Assembly (NCBI GenBank): GCA_046328115.1
Contig: JAXLXE010000003.1
Coordinates: 186,001-250,000, forward strand
Origin: JAXLXE01 sp046328115
Lineage (GTDB): Bacteria; Chloroflexota; UBA6077; JACCZL01
Length of the DNA stretch: 64,000 nt
Direction of reading: 5' to 3'
Within the stretch, counting starts at the first letter, position 1. Each line of letters begins with the position of its first letter. The translations under genes and the position numbers were made by a program. Under the pieces are notes generated by a model. The model did not search any database. It worked only from the letters and a program-made list of their open reading frames with translations, and was not told where the DNA came from. Shown in pieces: positions 27,367 through 35,837 of the stretch.

Positions 27367-28157
27367 AAGAGCGTGTCAAACGGCAGATCCAGCAACCGTT
27401 CAGCTTCGGATTCAAACGTCGCCACAACGCCAGGATCGAACTGAGTCCCACTGTGGCGCCGTAGTTCGGCCAGCGTCTCGTCAAGCCCCAGCGCGGCCCG
27501 GTAGTGGCGGTCCGAGGTCATCGCATCAAACGCATCAGCAACCGCGAACACGCGCGCCCCCAGCGGAATCTCATCTCCACACAGCCCGTCCGGATAGCCC
27601 TGCCCATCGAATCGCTCATGATGGTGGCGGACGATGGGGAGCGAGTCCTTGAGGAATCCCACACCCTCCAAAATGCCGCAACCGAGGATCGGGTGCTGCC
27701 GCATCATCGCCCACTCCTCCTCATCCAGAGGGCCGGCCTTCCGCAAAATCGCGTCAGGCACAGCGATCTTCCCAATGTCGTGCAACAGCGCGCCGTATTC
27801 CAGTTTCCGCAGTACGTCCCCATCGTCACCCAGCAGCATTGCCCCCACCGCCCGGGAATACCCCGCCACCCGGACGCAGTGGTCGCCTGTCATGCCGTCA
27901 CGGCGGTCCACCGTCCGAGCAAGGGCAGTCAGCGTCTGCATGTAGGTAAGGTTGAGCTGCCGGTTCAGCGTCGCCAGATCGTGGGCGTAGGCTAGAAGCT
28001 GCTGCTGCGAAGCCTCGAGCTCGGCGATCTTCTGATCAAGCTCCAGGCGCGTCGCCCGGCGCTCCACGTACAGCGCACGCAGCTCCTCAGCATATTGGTG
28101 CGCCTGCGCGTACGCCAGGCGCAGCCGCTCCTCGCCAGCGCTGAGACCAACTCCCAC
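27363..28157 (-). CDS. HD-GYP domain c-di-GMP phosphodiesterase
   Basis: A 264-residue cytoplasmic HD-GYP protein. The first 70 residues are a coiled coil (heptad-rich, SQQQLLAYAHDLATLNRQL). The catalytic domain (about 75-250) has the HD pair in LLHDIGKI, HP in MMRQHPILG, HHHERFDGQGYPDGL carrying the GYP triad, and the late DAFDAMTSDR motif. It should hydrolyse cyclic di-GMP. No receiver or sensor domain is attached, so the coiled coil probably docks to a partner. The GTG start follows GAGG with six-base spacing. A TACAAT -10 box lies about 50 bases upstream. Confidence 0.9.
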   Translation of the reverse strand: MGVGLSAGEERLRLAYAQAHQYAEELRALYVERRATRLELDQKIAELEASQQQLLAYAHDLATLNRQLNLTYMQTLTALARTVDRRDGMTGDHCVRVAGYSRAVGAMLLGDDGDVLRKLEYGALLHDIGKIAVPDAILRKAGPLDEEEWAMMRQHPILGCGILEGVGFLKDSLPIVRHHHERFDGQGYPDGLCGDEIPLGARVFAVADAFDAMTSDRHYRAALGLDETLAELRRHSGTQFDPGVVATFESEAERLLDLPFDTLL

Positions 28158-28206
28158 GCGTCGCCTCGTGCAGCCCTAGTCCCGGATCTCGGGGGGATCA
28201 GGGCAA

Positions 28207-28212
28207 ATTGTA
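28207..28212 (-). promoter_or_regulatory. -10 hexamer of the HD-GYP/LOG operon
   Basis: Minus-strand TACAAT preceded by G-C-G; five of six positions match TATAAT. No convincing -35. Confidence 0.4.
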
Positions 28213-28252
28213 CGCCCCGCAATCGCTGGCGCGAACAACGCTTGCGTCCGGG

Positions 28253-28765
28253 CTACTCCACCACGATGTCGGCCGTCATCTGCGGGTGTGGCTCACAGAA
28301 ATAGCCGTATGTGCCCGCTTGCACGAAGACCCGCTCATAGACCTGTCCTTGATTCAACACCGGCGAGGTCCACGCCTGGCTGTTCGCCGTCGCTGTATGC
28401 TGCTCCGGGTCCAGGTTGACCCAGCGGACACGGCCGCCCAAAGGGATCCTTACTGGATCCGGTAGATACACGAAGTTGGCGATGTTGACGGTGATCTCGC
28501 GGGCCAGCGGCGGCGCCGCCGGTGCGGAGGGAGTCGCGGTTGCCGGCCTGGCGCTGGGGAACGGCATAGCCGGAGGAGTGGAAGCAGGGCCCCCGCGTGA
28601 CGTGCGCACCGTCCCAGGCCGCTCGCCGACGGACGGTGCCGGAGCCACCACAAACGGTCCACCCCCCCTCGTTGCCTCCACCTCGCTGCTCGGCGCCAGT
28701 GCGTTGACAGCCAGGAGACATACCAGGCCCGCCGCCCCGCGGAGCACCCAGCCGCGCCGTGGCAC
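28253..28765 (-). CDS. secreted cupredoxin (plastocyanin-like blue copper protein)
   Basis: A 170-residue exported protein. It has a signal peptide (residues 1-25), a Pro/Ala/Thr-rich linker (30-88), and a C-terminal plastocyanin-like beta-barrel (90-170). The four type-1 copper ligands are visible: His123 (PEQHT), Cys157, His160 and Met163 (C-x2-H-x2-M). It probably carries electrons outside the membrane. The GTG start shares one base with the stop of the upstream subtilase gene (TAGTG), so translation is coupled. Alternative roles, such as copper chaperoning, are possible. Confidence 0.85.
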   Translation of the reverse strand: MPRRGWVLRGAAGLVCLLAVNALAPSSEVEATRGGGPFVVAPAPSVGERPGTVRTSRGGPASTPPAMPFPSARPATATPSAPAAPPLAREITVNIANFVYLPDPVRIPLGGRVRWVNLDPEQHTATANSQAWTSPVLNQGQVYERVFVQAGTYGYFCEPHPQMTADIVVE

Positions 28766-30264
28766 TAGCGGCGCGGGCGGGTGGATGGCGATAGAGCGGC
28801 GCCGTTCCCGCCCCGGCCCGAGGAAGTCGTGTTGGGCGTTGCCGTGGGGATGGGCTTGGAAGTGGGCGTGGGTGTGGCCACGGGGGCAGTAACGCCAAGC
28901 GCCTTCGCCGCATTGACTCGCCCGTAGTAGAAGTACGTGCCGGTCCCGCTGATCCGGTCCGCGCTAGACTGGATGGTCGATCGAACCACACTTGCGCTCG
29001 ACGCACCGGAGGACCACAGGAGCGCGGCGATTCCCGCGACGTGCGGGCTGGCCATGCTTGTGCCCGTCTGCGTTCCGTAATTCAACTTGCCCATCACGTT
29101 TGTGTGGTTCGGAAGCGTCGAGAGAATGTCCACGCCGGGAGCGGACACGTCCACCCACGTTCCCCGATTCGTCGTCGAGGCGAGGCCATCCGTGCTCGTC
29201 GTAGAGCCAACGGCAATGGCATTCGTGTAGTACGCGGGGTAAAACGGGCTGGTGCTACTCTGGTTTCCCGCGGCCGCCACCACTACCACGCCCTTACTCC
29301 AGGCGTAGTCAACGGCCGCCCGCAGCGCCTCTGAGGACGCGGTGCCGCCCAGGCTCAGGTTGATCACCTTGGCGCCATTGTCCACTGCCCAGGTGATCCC
29401 ACAGATCCACCAGGAGTAGTACCCGGTGTTCTTGTCGTCCAGGACCTTCGCCACCATGAGGGAGCTCTGCCCCGCCACGCCGCTGATACCAAGGCCGTTA
29501 TTGAACGAGGCCGCGGCGATACCCGCCACGTGCGTGCCATGACCGTGAACGTCGTTCGCGGACACCGTGCTCTGCATGCACGGGGAGCCCGTAGTTGTCG
29601 CCGTGCTCGTGAAGTTGGCCGTCGCCACCACGCGCCCCTTGAGATCCTCATGGTCCAGATCGATGCCCGTATCGAGAATCGCGATCTTTACGGAGCTAGA
29701 CCCCTTACTCTTCGCCCACGCGGAGGGCACCGAGATCTTGTCCAGATTCCACTGGGATGACCCCAGCGGATCGTTGCTGGACCAGGCCCGCGTCAGCGAA
29801 GACGACACGCCAGACGCGACCGCCTGCCGAGTCAACACAGCGTCGTCCGCGCCGTTCCCAATGAAGTCCGGCTCCGCGTACAGCACGTTTGGGTCATTGC
29901 GGTATTTCGCCAGCGCACTCTGAACGCTGCCCTGCGGCACCCGCGCCACGTCAACCGAGACGCGACCCATCTGACCCACTCGGGTGCCACCGGCCTTGGT
30001 ATGCGCCGCCGCCTGATCGGCCGGCCGGACGTCCGACTTGAAGGCCACCAATACTCGGTCCGTCGCCGCCGCGGCGGAGGCGTTCACCTGCGCACGCAGA
30101 TCCTTGCGGCCAGCGACCGACGTATCGTCGCTCTGAGCGTCGACACTCGGAGTGGTGGGGGGAACACCATCAGGTCCGATGAAAGCCTGAGTCAAAATCA
30201 GGGCCGCCGCCAGGGCCAGCCCCAGACGCCTGGCCAACGCCAGGCCTCCACATGCTGAATGCAA
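28765..30264 (-). CDS. secreted subtilisin-like serine protease (S8)
   Basis: A 499-residue exported subtilase. Order: signal peptide (about 1-28), inhibitor-I9-like propeptide (68-135), S8 catalytic domain (165-455) with Asp198 (ILDTG), His242 (HGHGTH) and Ser403 (GTSMASPH), then a Pro/Thr linker and a short basic Ser/Arg tail. All three catalytic residues are present. The frame is open to 30393, but a promoter at 30357-30385 places the transcript start inside that extension. TTG 30264 puts the signal peptide at the N-terminus; GTG 30333 is the alternative. Its stop overlaps the cupredoxin start. Confidence 0.9.
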   Translation of the reverse strand: MHSACGGLALARRLGLALAAALILTQAFIGPDGVPPTTPSVDAQSDDTSVAGRKDLRAQVNASAAAATDRVLVAFKSDVRPADQAAAHTKAGGTRVGQMGRVSVDVARVPQGSVQSALAKYRNDPNVLYAEPDFIGNGADDAVLTRQAVASGVSSSLTRAWSSNDPLGSSQWNLDKISVPSAWAKSKGSSSVKIAILDTGIDLDHEDLKGRVVATANFTSTATTTGSPCMQSTVSANDVHGHGTHVAGIAAASFNNGLGISGVAGQSSLMVAKVLDDKNTGYYSWWICGITWAVDNGAKVINLSLGGTASSEALRAAVDYAWSKGVVVVAAAGNQSSTSPFYPAYYTNAIAVGSTTSTDGLASTTNRGTWVDVSAPGVDILSTLPNHTNVMGKLNYGTQTGTSMASPHVAGIAALLWSSGASSASVVRSTIQSSADRISGTGTYFYYGRVNAAKALGVTAPVATPTPTSKPIPTATPNTTSSGRGGNGAALSPSTRPRR

Positions 30265-30356
30265 TCGAGTAACGAAGCTCCCTGCTGCCTGGTAAAGATG
30301 CGAATACGCGGTCGAAGAAGCGCGACAGAACACGCCGTCGCGGCGCGTGGAGTTCG

Positions 30357-30385
30357 ATGATATCACAGACACCGGAAGCTCACAA
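30357..30385 (-). promoter_or_regulatory. sigma-70 promoter of the subtilase-cupredoxin operon
   Basis: On the minus strand TTGTGA (30380-30385), 17-base spacer, TATCAT (30357-30362). It lies in a distinctly AT-richer stretch. Confidence 0.55.
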
Positions 30386-30561
30386 TATGGCAATTTCGAG
30401 CACGGTTTATTCTGTCACGCCAACCCAGCCCCGGCGCGTGCACGCCGGGCGCGACGGTATCAGAACGAACCGTGGTTCCCGTTAGGGATGCCCTGCCGCG
30501 GCCGATTCCGGGAGAATCTGGTACTCGCCGCTCACGTTCAGAGGACTCGCTAGCGTCCCCT

Positions 30562-31167
30562 ATGCCCCCGTTTGACCGTCTAGACCCATACCAATGGGCT
30601 GCCGAAGGCTCGCGCCACGGCGGCCCAATGCATACCGTGGCCAAACTCGGGCTGCGCGGCGTCGCACGCGTTCTGGAGTACTCCACTCGCCTCACCGGCC
30701 ACCGTCGCCTCAACATCTCTCGCATCACCCCGGATCTGTTCGTCGGGGGCGACATCCCAGTGCGAGCGTATCCGCGCCTCCGCGAGCTTGGTATCTCCGC
30801 GATTGTCGATCTCCGCGCGGAAGCCCGCGATGACGAGCGGGCGCTCAGCGAGCTCGGCATTGACCTGCTGCATCTGCCCGCCCCAGACCGCTACGCTGTA
30901 TCGCAGGAACAGCTGCTCACGGGCGTGAGCTGGTCGCTCGACCGGCTCCGCCAGGGGCGTCAGGTCTACACCCACTGCAAGCACGGCGTCGGCCGCGGTC
31001 CGCTCATGGGCCTCGCGATCCTCGTCGCCCAGGGGCAGTCATCGTCTGAAGCGCTCCACCTCATGCGTTCCCGCCGTTGGCAGGTCGCCCCGAACGATCG
31101 CCAGCTCAGCGCGCTCGCCGAGTTCGAGCGCCGCTGGCGAGAGCAATACCCGTCAATCCGCCCCTAG
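30562..31167 (+). CDS. tyrosine/dual-specificity-type protein phosphatase
   Basis: A 201-residue phosphatase of the Cys-dependent fold. The P-loop is HCKHGVGRG (C-x5-R), with a candidate general-acid Asp in the upstream loop (PAPDRY). Residues before 45 are a basic region without domain match, and the catalytic domain spans about 55-180. It would remove phosphate from Tyr or Ser/Thr of proteins, or from a phosphoinositide-like substrate. The start is uncertain: the frame is open to GTG 30472, and ATG 30562 was chosen because the extra 30 residues are low-complexity and neither has a good ribosome site. Confidence 0.82.
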   Translation: MPPFDRLDPYQWAAEGSRHGGPMHTVAKLGLRGVARVLEYSTRLTGHRRLNISRITPDLFVGGDIPVRAYPRLRELGISAIVDLRAEARDDERALSELGIDLLHLPAPDRYAVSQEQLLTGVSWSLDRLRQGRQVYTHCKHGVGRGPLMGLAILVAQGQSSSEALHLMRSRRWQVAPNDRQLSALAEFERRWREQYPSIRP

Positions 31168-31328
31168 GGCCGACCCGCGTCAAGAATCTCCATCCTCTCC
31201 GTCTACCTCAGTAGCGCTCGCCAACGAGCAACGGCGGCGCCGCGATCGATCACCCAGGCTCGAGGTGGCGAGGCAGTCGCCGCGCCCTGACCATCGAACG
31301 GAGGCGAGAAGATGCAGCCGAGGGCACC

Positions 31329-31904
31329 ATGGATTACGCGCTGACCGGTCCACTCGAGGCTGGTGTAGCGCGGGATGCACGTGAACGGGTGGCTACGCTC
31401 AACGCGGTAGAGCTCTACCGCGCCCTGGTCGGCCCCGTCTTTACGTTCATCCATCTCCGGGTCGGTCACCGCCAGAACGCCGAGGACCTGACCGCGGAAG
31501 TGTTTGAGCGAGTCCTGGCCGGTCTGGCCGGGCTCCGAAAGCCGGAGCGCACCCGTAGCTGGGTTTTCAGCATAGCCAGAAACGCCATCACTGACCACTG
31601 GCGCAGACACGCGCAACGACACGAGGTTGGCCTGCTTGACCGCGACGCGCTCACGGCCCACGCGGTAGCCTCACCCGAGCAGTCCGCCGAGGAAGCGGAG
31701 CTATGGGCAGAGCTCCGCTCTGCTCTCGCAGACCTCAATGACCGCGAGCGGGAGATCGTGGCACTGCGTTTCGCCGGCGGCCTCAGGCACCGCGAGATCG
31801 CAGAGCTCACCGGATTGAAAGAGGCAAATGTCGGCCAGATCACTCACCGAGTCCTGAACAGGCTACGCGCCCAGTTCACCAGGAAAGCCGAGCACGCATC
31901 ATGA
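31329..31904 (+). CDS. ECF sigma factor (module 1)
   Basis: A 191-residue extracytoplasmic-function sigma factor. Sigma region 2 (about 25-95: IHLRVGHRQNAEDLTAEVFERVLAG...TRSWVFSIARNAITDHWRR) binds the core and the -10 element. Region 4 (125-180: LNDREREIVALRFAGGLRHREIAELTGLKEANVGQITHRVLNRLR) binds the -35. GAGGG at 31317-31321 precedes the ATG. The stop overlaps the start of the following membrane protein by four bases (ATGA), the usual layout for a sigma/anti-sigma pair. Confidence 0.92.
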   Translation: MDYALTGPLEAGVARDARERVATLNAVELYRALVGPVFTFIHLRVGHRQNAEDLTAEVFERVLAGLAGLRKPERTRSWVFSIARNAITDHWRRHAQRHEVGLLDRDALTAHAVASPEQSAEEAELWAELRSALADLNDREREIVALRFAGGLRHREIAELTGLKEANVGQITHRVLNRLRAQFTRKAEHAS

Positions 31905-33058
31905 ATCAAACTCCCGACTCGCCGGTTCCCGCCGCGGACCAGCGCGACCTGGGCCCCGCCGAAGCCGCCGTGCAGACGATGCTGACGGTGCGTCTCGGGC
32001 CAAGCGCCACCTTCGTTACGAGTCTGGAGGACGGACTGTTTGCACCCCGACCGGCCAGAGGCCGAACGCGCGTGTCACGTCGGCGAGCGCTCATCAGTCT
32101 CGCGGCCGGAGTCACCGCGACCGTGGCCGTCGGAGGCGCAATCTCCCTGCTGGGTGAGCCCAGCGTCAGCGCGGAAGAGCTCATGGAGCGCGCCACTGCC
32201 GTCGCCAACAACCCCCAGCTCGCGTCGGCCCAGAGCTTTCACATCCTGGCGTCCATGCACCACCCCGGCGACGGCGGCCGCGTCCGTGACGCCCTCGTGG
32301 AGCAATGGTTCTCCGCACCGCGTCGCTTCCGCACCGAGACCCGGACCGTCGATTCCACCGGGCGCGTCGTCACGTCAGGAGAGCTTTGGGATGGTGGCGC
32401 AGTCACGCGCTACCGAACGGTCGGCGCCACCGAGTCCACCTTCTTCCTCATCAGCACCGCGCCGATCGCCTCGCTCAGAACCGGCCAGATCTCAGCCCCC
32501 CGCGGGCGAGGGGACGGGCCAGACGCGGACGCGACGATGAGCCCCAGTCGAGCAGTCCCTCCCGGCATCGCGAGCCCGGGACCGATCGGCGTCACATCGC
32601 GCAACGAGGAGACGCGCTCCACGGTCGGGACACCTGAGTCACGGTACGAAGCCGTCTGGGTGCGGAAGGTCGAACGCGAAGGCGAGGGCGCGCTGCACGT
32701 GGCTAGCGACCAGGCCGATGTCACGATCCGTCTTGATGCCTGCAAGACCACCCGCCGCCCCAACAAGGAGCTCGTGGCCGGTCGCGCCACGTACGTCGTG
32801 GAACGTGACCTCTCTGGGTGTGTGCCGCCAGATCTGAAGCTCCCGCTCGGCGTCAGATCCCAGACCTGGATCGACGTGGAGACCAGCATGCCGCTGAAAA
32901 TCCTGCACTACGGACGGGACGGCGCCGTCTCTGAAGCATATGAGGTCACGCTGTTCGAGCTCCAGATAGCCATCCCAGATACACTGTTCGAGTCCGTCCC
33001 GCCCGCCGGCACCGAGGTCGTCACGAGCGAGAAGCTCGGGAGCAGACCGCGACCATAA
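31901..33058 (+). CDS. membrane-anchored RseB/LolA-like protein, probable regulator of ECF sigma 1
   Basis: A 385-residue protein with a cytoplasmic N-terminal 60 residues, one TM (about 62-82) and an extracytoplasmic region. The external part (95-380) resembles the LolA/RseB fold (long stretches of beta strands starting with SFHILASM and EQWFSAPRRFRTET), which in RseB senses lipoproteins or misfolded envelope proteins. No zinc-finger motif is present in the cytoplasmic part, so anti-sigma action is inferred from position and topology. Translation is coupled to the sigma gene. A 10-bp hairpin terminator follows 28 bases after the stop. Confidence 0.75.
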   Translation: MNQTPDSPVPAADQRDLGPAEAAVQTMLTVRLGPSATFVTSLEDGLFAPRPARGRTRVSRRRALISLAAGVTATVAVGGAISLLGEPSVSAEELMERATAVANNPQLASAQSFHILASMHHPGDGGRVRDALVEQWFSAPRRFRTETRTVDSTGRVVTSGELWDGGAVTRYRTVGATESTFFLISTAPIASLRTGQISAPRGRGDGPDADATMSPSRAVPPGIASPGPIGVTSRNEETRSTVGTPESRYEAVWVRKVEREGEGALHVASDQADVTIRLDACKTTRRPNKELVAGRATYVVERDLSGCVPPDLKLPLGVRSQTWIDVETSMPLKILHYGRDGAVSEAYEVTLFELQIAIPDTLFESVPPAGTEVVTSEKLGSRPRP

Positions 33059-33086
33059 CGCTCGCGGCACAGCCAGCATCCCCCAT

Positions 33087-33113
33087 CGGCCCGTCCATCA
33101 GGACGGGCCGTTT
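33087..33113 (+). terminator. intrinsic terminator of ECF module 1
   Basis: A perfect 10-bp stem (CGGCCCGTCC and complement) with an ATCA loop, followed by TTT. Confidence 0.75.
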
Positions 33114-33224
33114 CCGTCCGCGGGTGTAAGAATTGCTGCCCGGGCGGTGTTCTCTATGTGCGGGGATCGCGAATCGCGGTTCAACCAGCTTCCCACTCGG
33201 GAGACCGAAGGTGCAAGCCAGCGG

Positions 33225-33782
33225 ATGATTGCCGATACTACCCGGGCCAAGACTTCTGACGCGGAAGCGGGGTTCGAGACCCTCTACGAGTCCTGCTTCA
33301 GACCAACGTTCGGCCTGGTTCACCGGGTCGTGGGCGAGTCCGAGGCAGCGGAGGACATCCTCCAGGAGGGCTTCAGCCGACTGGCCCAGTCTACGCTCCG
33401 CAACGCCCCCACACCCCAGGCGGGCGCATGGCTGAGACGAGTCTGCCTCAATCTCGCGTTCAACGCTATCCGCGCCCGCCGCCGCGCCGCGGCCCGTGAA
33501 GAAGCCGCGTACTCAGACGGGCACCAATCCACAGGCGCGGACCCGGTCCATGCCGCCGTCCAGCGCGAGACACGTGCGGAGGTCCAACGCGTCCTCGCCG
33601 CGCTCCCACAACGGCAGCGCGATTGCCTGCTCCTCCGCTACTCAGGGTTCAGCTACGCGGAGATCGCGGCCACCCTGGAGATTGCCTTGGGCTCGGTCGG
33701 CGTGCTGCTGGCCCGGGCTGAAGGCGCCTTTCGCCGTGCATACGAGGCAGAAGCACTGGAGAGCACAGATGTACACAGCTAA
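33225..33782 (+). CDS. ECF sigma factor (module 2)
   Basis: A 185-residue ECF sigma factor. Region 2 (about 20-85: FRPTFGLVHRVVGESEAAEDILQEGFSRLAQ...AWLRRVCLNLAFNAIRARRR) and region 4 (120-170: ALPQRQRDCLLLRYSGFSYAEIAATLEIALGSVGVLLARAEGAFRRAY) are both complete. Starts at 33147 and 33156 are also open; ATG 33225 fits the family's N-terminus best but lacks a strong ribosome site. The gene overlaps the next by 14 bases. The overlapping partner carries a zinc-finger anti-sigma motif, so this is a classical ECF/ZAS pair. Confidence 0.88.
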   Translation: MIADTTRAKTSDAEAGFETLYESCFRPTFGLVHRVVGESEAAEDILQEGFSRLAQSTLRNAPTPQAGAWLRRVCLNLAFNAIRARRRAAAREEAAYSDGHQSTGADPVHAAVQRETRAEVQRVLAALPQRQRDCLLLRYSGFSYAEIAATLEIALGSVGVLLARAEGAFRRAYEAEALESTDVHS

Positions 33783-34884
33783 CACGTGCCCAGACGTAGG
33801 GGAGTGGCGAGCCTGGCTGGACGGAGAGCCCGTGGGCGCTTCGCAATGTTCAGATGCGCACCTCGCGCAGTGCGTCGTCTGTAAGAGCCTGGTGGCCGAG
33901 CTTCAAGTCACGGCCGGCGTCGCCGCGCGCGCCCTTGCCTCGCTGCCCGCGGGCGCCGCGCCCCAGGCGGAACGCTTCCGTCAACGCCTGGCGCCGGCGC
34001 GCCTGGTCCCGCCGGCCACGCTGCCCGCCAACCATCGGTGGCCGTTGGGATGGCGCCAGGCCGTGGCGGCCGCCGCTGCCGTCGCGCTGCTTGGCGGTCT
34101 GCTCACCCCAGAAGGCCAGGCCGCCGCCAGCCAGGCGCTGGCTCAATTCCGCGGCCAGCGCCTGGCCGTGGTCTCCTTTGACCCGAGCTCCATGGGGCGC
34201 CCTGTCGGTCAGCTCGAAAGGCTGGGCTCTGTGCAGGGCACACCGCCCGGGCGCTCCGTCAGTGGCGTCGCCACAGTTGCCGAAGCCGCCGCCAGGCTGG
34301 GCGTGACCGTGAAGCAACCAGAACCATCGACCCTGCCGGCCGGCTTGCCGGCCAGCCCGGCTGTCCAGGTGACACAGCCCAGCGAGCTCACCTTCACATT
34401 TGACCGTGACCGCGCCCGCGACTACTTCCGCTCCGTCGGGCGACCCGATCTCACGCTGCCAGATGACCTTCACGGCAACGGCCTGCGCACCAGCGTACCC
34501 GGCGTCATTATGCTGGAGTACCGTCCACAACAAGGACGGGCTCCCCTGGCTATCATCCAGACCGGTGAGTTGACCGCCTCGGCGGTGGGTGGGGTGTCGC
34601 TCGATCGCGTGCGAGACTACCTCCTGTCTGTCCCCGGCCTCCCTCCGGAGGTCACCCGCCAGCTTCAGGCCATCCAGGACTGGCGCAACACGTTGCCCAT
34701 CCCTGTCCCCGTGGACAAAGTGAGCTGGCAGCCGGTCACCGTCGCCGGCGGCCCCGGCCTTCTATTCGCCGAGCGCAGCGGGCTCGGATCGGCCATCATC
34801 TGGCAGCGCGACGGCCGCACCTACGGCGTGGTTGGGCCATACTCGTCCGCGGAGCTCCAGAGGGTGGCCAACGGGCTACGGTGA
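33769..34884 (+). CDS. zinc-finger anti-sigma factor with large extracytoplasmic domain
   Basis: A 371-residue membrane protein. Its cytoplasmic N-terminus has H31-x3-C35-x2-C38 (HLAQCVVC), the ZAS zinc motif that holds the ECF sigma. One TM follows (about 94-112). The external 250 residues have an FxFDR-type strand region and no recognised domain, so they are probably the sensor. The ATG sits inside the end of the sigma gene (14-base overlap). Its stop overlaps the ABC ATPase start (GTGA). One transcript therefore carries sigma, anti-sigma and an ABC-2 exporter, suggesting that the transporter responds to the sensed envelope signal. Confidence 0.87.
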   Translation: MYTANTCPDVGEWRAWLDGEPVGASQCSDAHLAQCVVCKSLVAELQVTAGVAARALASLPAGAAPQAERFRQRLAPARLVPPATLPANHRWPLGWRQAVAAAAAVALLGGLLTPEGQAAASQALAQFRGQRLAVVSFDPSSMGRPVGQLERLGSVQGTPPGRSVSGVATVAEAAARLGVTVKQPEPSTLPAGLPASPAVQVTQPSELTFTFDRDRARDYFRSVGRPDLTLPDDLHGNGLRTSVPGVIMLEYRPQQGRAPLAIIQTGELTASAVGGVSLDRVRDYLLSVPGLPPEVTRQLQAIQDWRNTLPIPVPVDKVSWQPVTVAGGPGLLFAERSGLGSAIIWQRDGRTYGVVGPYSSAELQRVANGLR

Positions 34885-35837
34885 CCACTCCCAGTCCAGC
34901 CGGCCCCGAGCCCCTACCCGCCATCCAGCTCCGTGAGCTGAGCAAGCTCTACGGCCGCGCCCAGGCACTGAGGGGAGTCACCCTCACCGTCGGCGCCGGG
35001 GAGGTCTTCGGCCTCCTCGGCCCCAATGGCGCCGGCAAGACCACCACCGTCAAGATCCTCACCGGCCTCGTTCGGGCCAGCGGCGGCGAGGCCAGGATCT
35101 TCGGCCGACCCGCCGGGGATCCCGCCGCCAGGCGGCGCCTGGGGTACCTGCCGGAGAACTTCCGCTTCCACGACTGGTACACGGGGCAGGAGCTACTGGA
35201 TCTTCATGGAAGACTCGCCGGCCTCCCAAGCCCCCAACGCCACCATCGGATCACTGAAGTGCTCGCGCTCGTCGGGCTATCTGACCGCCGCCACGACCGC
35301 GTCTCTAGCTACTCCAAGGGCATGACCCAGCGCATCGGCATCGGCATCGCGCTGCTGCACCGGCCAGACCTCGTCCTGCTGGATGAGCCAACCTCGGCTC
35401 TGGACCCAATCGGACGCCGCGACGTCCGCGCGCTCATTTTGAGACTGAAAGAACAGGGCGTCACGGTTGTGCTGAACTCCCATCTACTCAGTGAGGTGGA
35501 GCTGGTGTGTGACCGCGTGGCCATCATCCACCGCGGCCTGGTGGTGGCGGAGGGGCGGCCGGAGGACCTGATCGGCCGCGCCACGGTCCGCGCGGAATTG
35601 GACCGCGTGGATGCCACCACGCTAGCGCTCGTGCGCGAGCTCGGCCACGTCGTGGACGCCGACTCCCGAAGCGTGACCCTGGAGCTCACTACAGCGGAGC
35701 GTAGCGCGGAGGTTGCCGCCGTGTTGGTCGGGGCAGGCTATCGGCTCTACGCGCTCGTGCCCGGCGGCGGAACGCTGGAGGAGGCCTTCATGGACCACGT
35801 CCATCCTGAAGATCAGCCACCGCTGGCGCCCGCGTGA
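34881..35837 (+). CDS. ABC transporter ATP-binding protein
   Basis: A 318-residue nucleotide-binding subunit of an ABC-2 exporter. It has Walker A GPNGAGKTTT, a signature degenerate from LSGGQ to YSKGMTQR (common in the CcmA/NosF-like class), Walker B LVLLDEPTSALDP and the H-loop NSHLL. A 70-residue C-terminal regulatory domain follows. GTG start in a four-base overlap with the anti-sigma gene; its own stop overlaps the permease start the same way. The exported substrate is unknown. Confidence 0.93.
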   Translation: MTTPSPAGPEPLPAIQLRELSKLYGRAQALRGVTLTVGAGEVFGLLGPNGAGKTTTVKILTGLVRASGGEARIFGRPAGDPAARRRLGYLPENFRFHDWYTGQELLDLHGRLAGLPSPQRHHRITEVLALVGLSDRRHDRVSSYSKGMTQRIGIGIALLHRPDLVLLDEPTSALDPIGRRDVRALILRLKEQGVTVVLNSHLLSEVELVCDRVAIIHRGLVVAEGRPEDLIGRATVRAELDRVDATTLALVRELGHVVDADSRSVTLELTTAERSAEVAAVLVGAGYRLYALVPGGGTLEEAFMDHVHPEDQPPLAPA

